Below are positions 5,659 to 8,145 of a DNA stretch of 8,145 nt, one piece after another. The stretch's first letter is position 1; the number at the start of each line of letters is the position of its first letter. Origin of the DNA: Eggerthellaceae bacterium (GTDB taxonomy: Bacteria > Actinomycetota > Coriobacteriia > Coriobacteriales > Eggerthellaceae); the NCBI GenBank assembly GCA_900753095.1, contig CAADXT010000050.1, positions 1 through 8,145 of the forward strand, given 5' to 3'. The position numbers and the translations under genes were made by a program. The notes beneath the pieces are model-generated. The model worked only from the letters and a program-made list of their open reading frames with translations, had not been told where the DNA came from and made no database searches.

Positions 5659-6957
5659 TTACATTCTATCGGATAGAGGGGCGTCAACGCGATACCTCTC
5701 CCAACCTCGTTCCCCAGGCGTGAAAAACGCCCCACGTTCCAAGCCTTCGGGGAGATACCGCTGCTTCACGTAGCCTTCCGGATAATTGTGCGGGTACAGG
5801 TACTCGCCGTACTCTTCCGAGCCGGGGCGATGCCTGTCGCGCAGATAGTCGGGCACCGGGCAAAGCGGGCCGTTGCGCACCTCGTCGAACGCCTTCGCCA
5901 AGCCCGCGTACGACGAGCAGGACTTCGGGGCCAGCGCCATGTACACGGCGGCCTGCGCAAGGTTGATGCGGCATTCGGGCATGCCGATGACCTCAACCGC
6001 CCTGAAGCAGGCTTCAGCAACCAGCAATGCCTGCGGGTCGGCGTTTCCCACGTCCTCGGAAGCGGAGATGAATATGCGGCGCGCGATGAACTTCGGGTCT
6101 TCCCCGCCGTCGAGCATGCGGGCAAGCCAGTACAGGGCCGCATCGGGGTCGGAGCCGCGCATCGATTTGATGAAGGCGGATATCACGTCGTAGTGCATAT
6201 CCTGCTTCTTGTCGTATGGCAACGTACGGTGGGGAACCGCAGTGCGCACCATTTCCTCGGTGATTGCGCTTGCCTTTTGGGCACGTGCCAGGTCGGATGC
6301 CAACGAAAGCGTGTTCAGGCAGCTGCGCGCATCGCCGCCGGCAAGAAGGAGCAGGGCTTTTCGCGCATCGTCTTCCAAGGCAAAGTCGCCTTTCAGGCCC
6401 CGCGGGCTTTCCAGGGCATGGTCCAAGATGCAGGAAAGGGCCTCGTTGCTCAAGCGGTGGAGCTCAACGATGCGCGAACGGGATATAAGCGCAGAATTGA
6501 CCTCGAAAAACGGGTTTTCCGTGGTAGCGCCAATAAGGACCACCACCCCATCTTCCACCGCATGCAGGAGAGCGTCCTGCTGAGCGCGGTTGAACCGATG
6601 GATCTCGTCGACGAAGAGAATGGTGCGGATTCCCCTGTTAACCAGGCGCTTATCCGCCTCTGCTATCTCTCGTCGCAAATCGGCAACCGTGCCGCCGATT
6701 GCAGATACCTCCACAAAGTGAGCGTGGGTGGTTTCGGCGATAACGTGGGCAATGGAGGTTTTCCCCGTGCCGGCGGGCCCGTACAGGATCACCGACGACA
6801 ACGTGTCAGCCTCGATGGCGCTGCGCAACCAGGTTCCTTCGCCCAGGGCATCTTCCTGGCCGATAAGGTCGTCGAGCGTTTGCGGGCGCATGCGCACCGC
6901 CAGAGGGGCGTTGGCCGTGCGCTTGCTGTTTTCCATATCAGTGAAAAGTGTATCCAT
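5659..6957 (-). CDS. rarA: RarA (MgsA) replication-associated recombination AAA+ ATPase
   Basis: The 432-aa product is about the usual length for RarA. Visible motifs are Walker A GPAGTGKT (60-67), Walker B LFVDEIHRF (114-122), sensor 1 GATTENPFFEVN (143-154), the arginine-finger region SALISRSR (155-162) and sensor 2 GDARSCLN (208-215). The C-terminal RarA tetramerisation region follows, with ISASEDVGNADP (298-308) and the family-typical end YPHNYPEGYVKQRYLPE (388-404). RarA acts on single-stranded DNA at stalled forks and gaps, with SSB and polymerase partners, and affects recombination and gap repair. ATG 6957 is preferred because AAGG lies 7 nt upstream; the next ATG (6936) lacks an SD. 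The gene follows a recombination helicase-nuclease and precedes the DUF948 gene by 42 bp. Its third codon from the end of the last turn, CTA at 5674-5676, is the only CTA codon I found in the window. Confidence 0.96.
   Translation of the reverse strand: MDTLFTDMENSKRTANAPLAVRMRPQTLDDLIGQEDALGEGTWLRSAIEADTLSSVILYGPAGTGKTSIAHVIAETTHAHFVEVSAIGGTVADLRREIAEADKRLVNRGIRTILFVDEIHRFNRAQQDALLHAVEDGVVVLIGATTENPFFEVNSALISRSRIVELHRLSNEALSCILDHALESPRGLKGDFALEDDARKALLLLAGGDARSCLNTLSLASDLARAQKASAITEEMVRTAVPHRTLPYDKKQDMHYDVISAFIKSMRGSDPDAALYWLARMLDGGEDPKFIARRIFISASEDVGNADPQALLVAEACFRAVEVIGMPECRINLAQAAVYMALAPKSCSSYAGLAKAFDEVRNGPLCPVPDYLRDRHRPGSEEYGEYLYPHNYPEGYVKQRYLPEGLERGAFFTPGERGWERYRVDAPLSDRM
5665..5677. 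repeat. Short dyad at the rarA 3' end
   Basis: TCTATC and GATAGA form a 6+1+6 inverted repeat within the last codons of rarA. There is no T-run and the stem is weak, so it is not a convincing terminator. It may be chance or a small operator. Confidence 0.25.
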
Positions 6958-6964
6958 GCTTTGA

Positions 6965-6968
6965 CCTT
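6965..6968 (-). promoter_or_regulatory. Ribosome binding site of rarA
   Basis: AAGG lies 7 nt before ATG 6957. It is short but well placed, and no SD-like sequence precedes the next in-frame ATG at 6936, so it decides the start. Confidence 0.6.
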
Positions 6969-7017
6969 ATCACGCTGGGCAGACCATGCTCGCGCGCACC
7001 GCCAAACCCCATACCGA

Positions 7018-8145
7018 TCACGCAGAAACGCTCTGCGCGTAGGCAGAGAGAACCACCTGCTCCAGCAATTCCCTATCTTGGCCAGTGAAGGAGTACTCCA
7101 CGGTTTGGGGCTGCTGTGGGTCGGCAACGCTCCCCTGCTCCACGCGCACAAACGTTGCCGTGACCCTAGGAGCGCCTTTGGCGATCAGCGCCAGCGCATA
7201 GCACTGCGCCTGAAGCAAATGCTTCCCGAACACATGGGCCGCCGATTCCTCGGCCGAGCCGCCCGTTTTGTAATCGACCAGATATGCTGAGCCGTCTTCT
7301 GCAAACGATACCGCATCGATCTCGCCTTCCAGGTACACCGGATTGCCTGCGGCGCCGAGGCATACCATGAAGGGTACCTCGGCCTGCGGCGTGCCGTTGG
7401 CAACCAAAGCGCCGGCGACATCGCTTGCGAGCCAACGCTCGAGCGCTGCGCGCAAACGCGTTTCCTGCGAAGGCGTGAGCCCCTGCATGCGCGCTTGGGC
7501 AGCCACCGCGTCATCGGGCGGGCACTTCAAGCCAGCACCATCGAACTGGTTGATGGCGCGCTGGGCCAGACGGTGGAACGCCGTGCCGAGCGCAGTGGCG
7601 TTTTCCTCCAAAAATGCCTGATCGACATCGAAGAGCGATGGCTCGTTCACCAGCTCGGGCTCGGAGGGCCCATGGGCAACCTCGGCAAGAGCGGAGTACG
7701 AGAACACCTCCTCGCGCGAAGGGCTGTAGGGCATGCAATAAGGCGCTGGAGGCAAAGGCGATGCAGGGATGGCAAACGGGGCGCGTTCGACATCGCCCTC
7801 GACCGTTTCCTCGATGGGAGCATCAAGCACCGTAAGCTCGAAGTCCATCGGCGCGCTGCCGCCGTAATCGAGCTTCTGCTTGGGGGCGCTTGCCGAGCCT
7901 TCCCACTGCAGGGCCTCGTGCAGGTCGTCCAAGATTCCCTTGCCCTCGTACGAGAAATCCTTATTCCCCTGATGGGCCAAGCCGATGAACAGCGACTTGC
8001 TGGCGCGCGTAAGGGCAACGTAGAGCAAGCGTCGCGCCTCGGAAAGCTCCTGCACAGCAACGTAGTCGGCAAGCGAGAGCATCAAATCTTGATAGGTCGA
8101 CGCTTCCATGATGCCGCATTCGGCATCGTCGGGGCGCTCGATGAA
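7018..8145 (-). CDS. UvrD-type helicase with C-terminal RecB-like nuclease domain (AddA/RecB-like), 3' part only
   Basis: This is the C-terminal 375 residues of a larger protein; the frame is still open at the right edge, so the true start and the main ATPase motifs lie outside. Counting from the first in-window residue, UvrD/Rep helicase motif VI is at about 37-48 (ARRLLYVALTRA). A linker beginning FSYSALAE lies at about 148. A RecB/Cas4-type PD-(D/E)XK nuclease follows, with all expected motifs visible: GTAFH (about 187-191), AEVPF (about 255), GEID (about 274-277), VDYKTG (about 290-295) and the QAQCY helix (about 312-316). Known enzymes of this kind unwind and degrade double-stranded DNA ends to start recombination. 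There is no C-terminal cysteine cluster like the iron-sulfur sites of AddB or AdnB, which favours an AddA- or RecB-like subunit. It ends in TGA, 60 bp before rarA. The family call is firm; the exact subunit name is not. Confidence 0.88.
   Translation of the reverse strand, partial: FIERPDDAECGIMEASTYQDLMLSLADYVAVQELSEARRLLYVALTRASKSLFIGLAHQGNKDFSYEGKGILDDLHEALQWEGSASAPKQKLDYGGSAPMDFELTVLDAPIEETVEGDVERAPFAIPASPLPPAPYCMPYSPSREEVFSYSALAEVAHGPSEPELVNEPSLFDVDQAFLEENATALGTAFHRLAQRAINQFDGAGLKCPPDDAVAAQARMQGLTPSQETRLRAALERWLASDVAGALVANGTPQAEVPFMVCLGAAGNPVYLEGEIDAVSFAEDGSAYLVDYKTGGSAEESAAHVFGKHLLQAQCYALALIAKGAPRVTATFVRVEQGSVADPQQPQTVEYSFTGQDRELLEQVVLSAYAQSVSA

Noticed and set aside
6958..7017. Terminator or promoter in the gap between the helicase and rarA
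   Set aside because: I see no hairpin with a T-run and no correctly spaced -35/-10 pair; only the rarA SD is recognisable.
5788..7290. Plus-strand open frame of 500 codons
   Set aside because: It is antisense to rarA and the helicase in the same aligned register, runs across an intergenic gap, and shows no recognisable domain.

Overview
This is a gene-dense, GC-rich bacterial window (around 60% by eye). All seven protein genes lie on the minus strand, with gaps of 60 bp or less. I see no mobile element, CRISPR array, RNA gene or long non-coding stretch. Codon choice is strongly G/C-ended: about 2,640 sense codons include only one TTA, one CTA and two TCA. The gene order (rarA, DUF948 protein, membrane protein, alaS, ruvX, mltG) resembles the alaS neighbourhood of Actinobacteria. 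The composition and the AlaS sequence suggest a Coriobacteriia/Eggerthellaceae-type organism. That taxonomic call is inference.

In transcription order (right to left): 8145-7018 is the C-terminal part of an AddA/RecB-like UvrD helicase-nuclease, with its 5' part beyond the window edge. 6957-5659 is rarA, the replication-fork AAA+ ATPase. 5616-4981 is a membrane-anchored DUF948 coiled-coil protein. 4961-3687 is an AI-2E family (PerM-like) membrane protein. 3626-996 is alanyl-tRNA synthetase. 967-524 is ruvX, the Holliday-junction resolvase-like/YqgF nuclease. 534-1 is the N-terminal part of mltG, the endolytic murein transglycosylase, cut by the left window edge.

The spacing suggests one long transcription unit. 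Each internal start has a recognisable Shine-Dalgarno (SD) site. ruvX and mltG overlap by 11 nt, and the DUF948 gene and the AI-2E gene are only 19 nt apart. The genes combine DNA repair and fork maintenance (helicase-nuclease, RarA, RuvX), translation (AlaS) and the cell envelope (DUF948, AI-2E, MltG). This looks like a conserved housekeeping neighbourhood, and I did not find a clear new system. The best local oddities are a perfect 14-bp palindrome that contains the AI-2E gene's start codon and could form a translation-controlling hairpin, two extra cysteines in the AlaS editing-site zinc motifs, and the near-absence of TTA/CTA/TCA codons. That last feature produces very long but spurious antisense reading frames.
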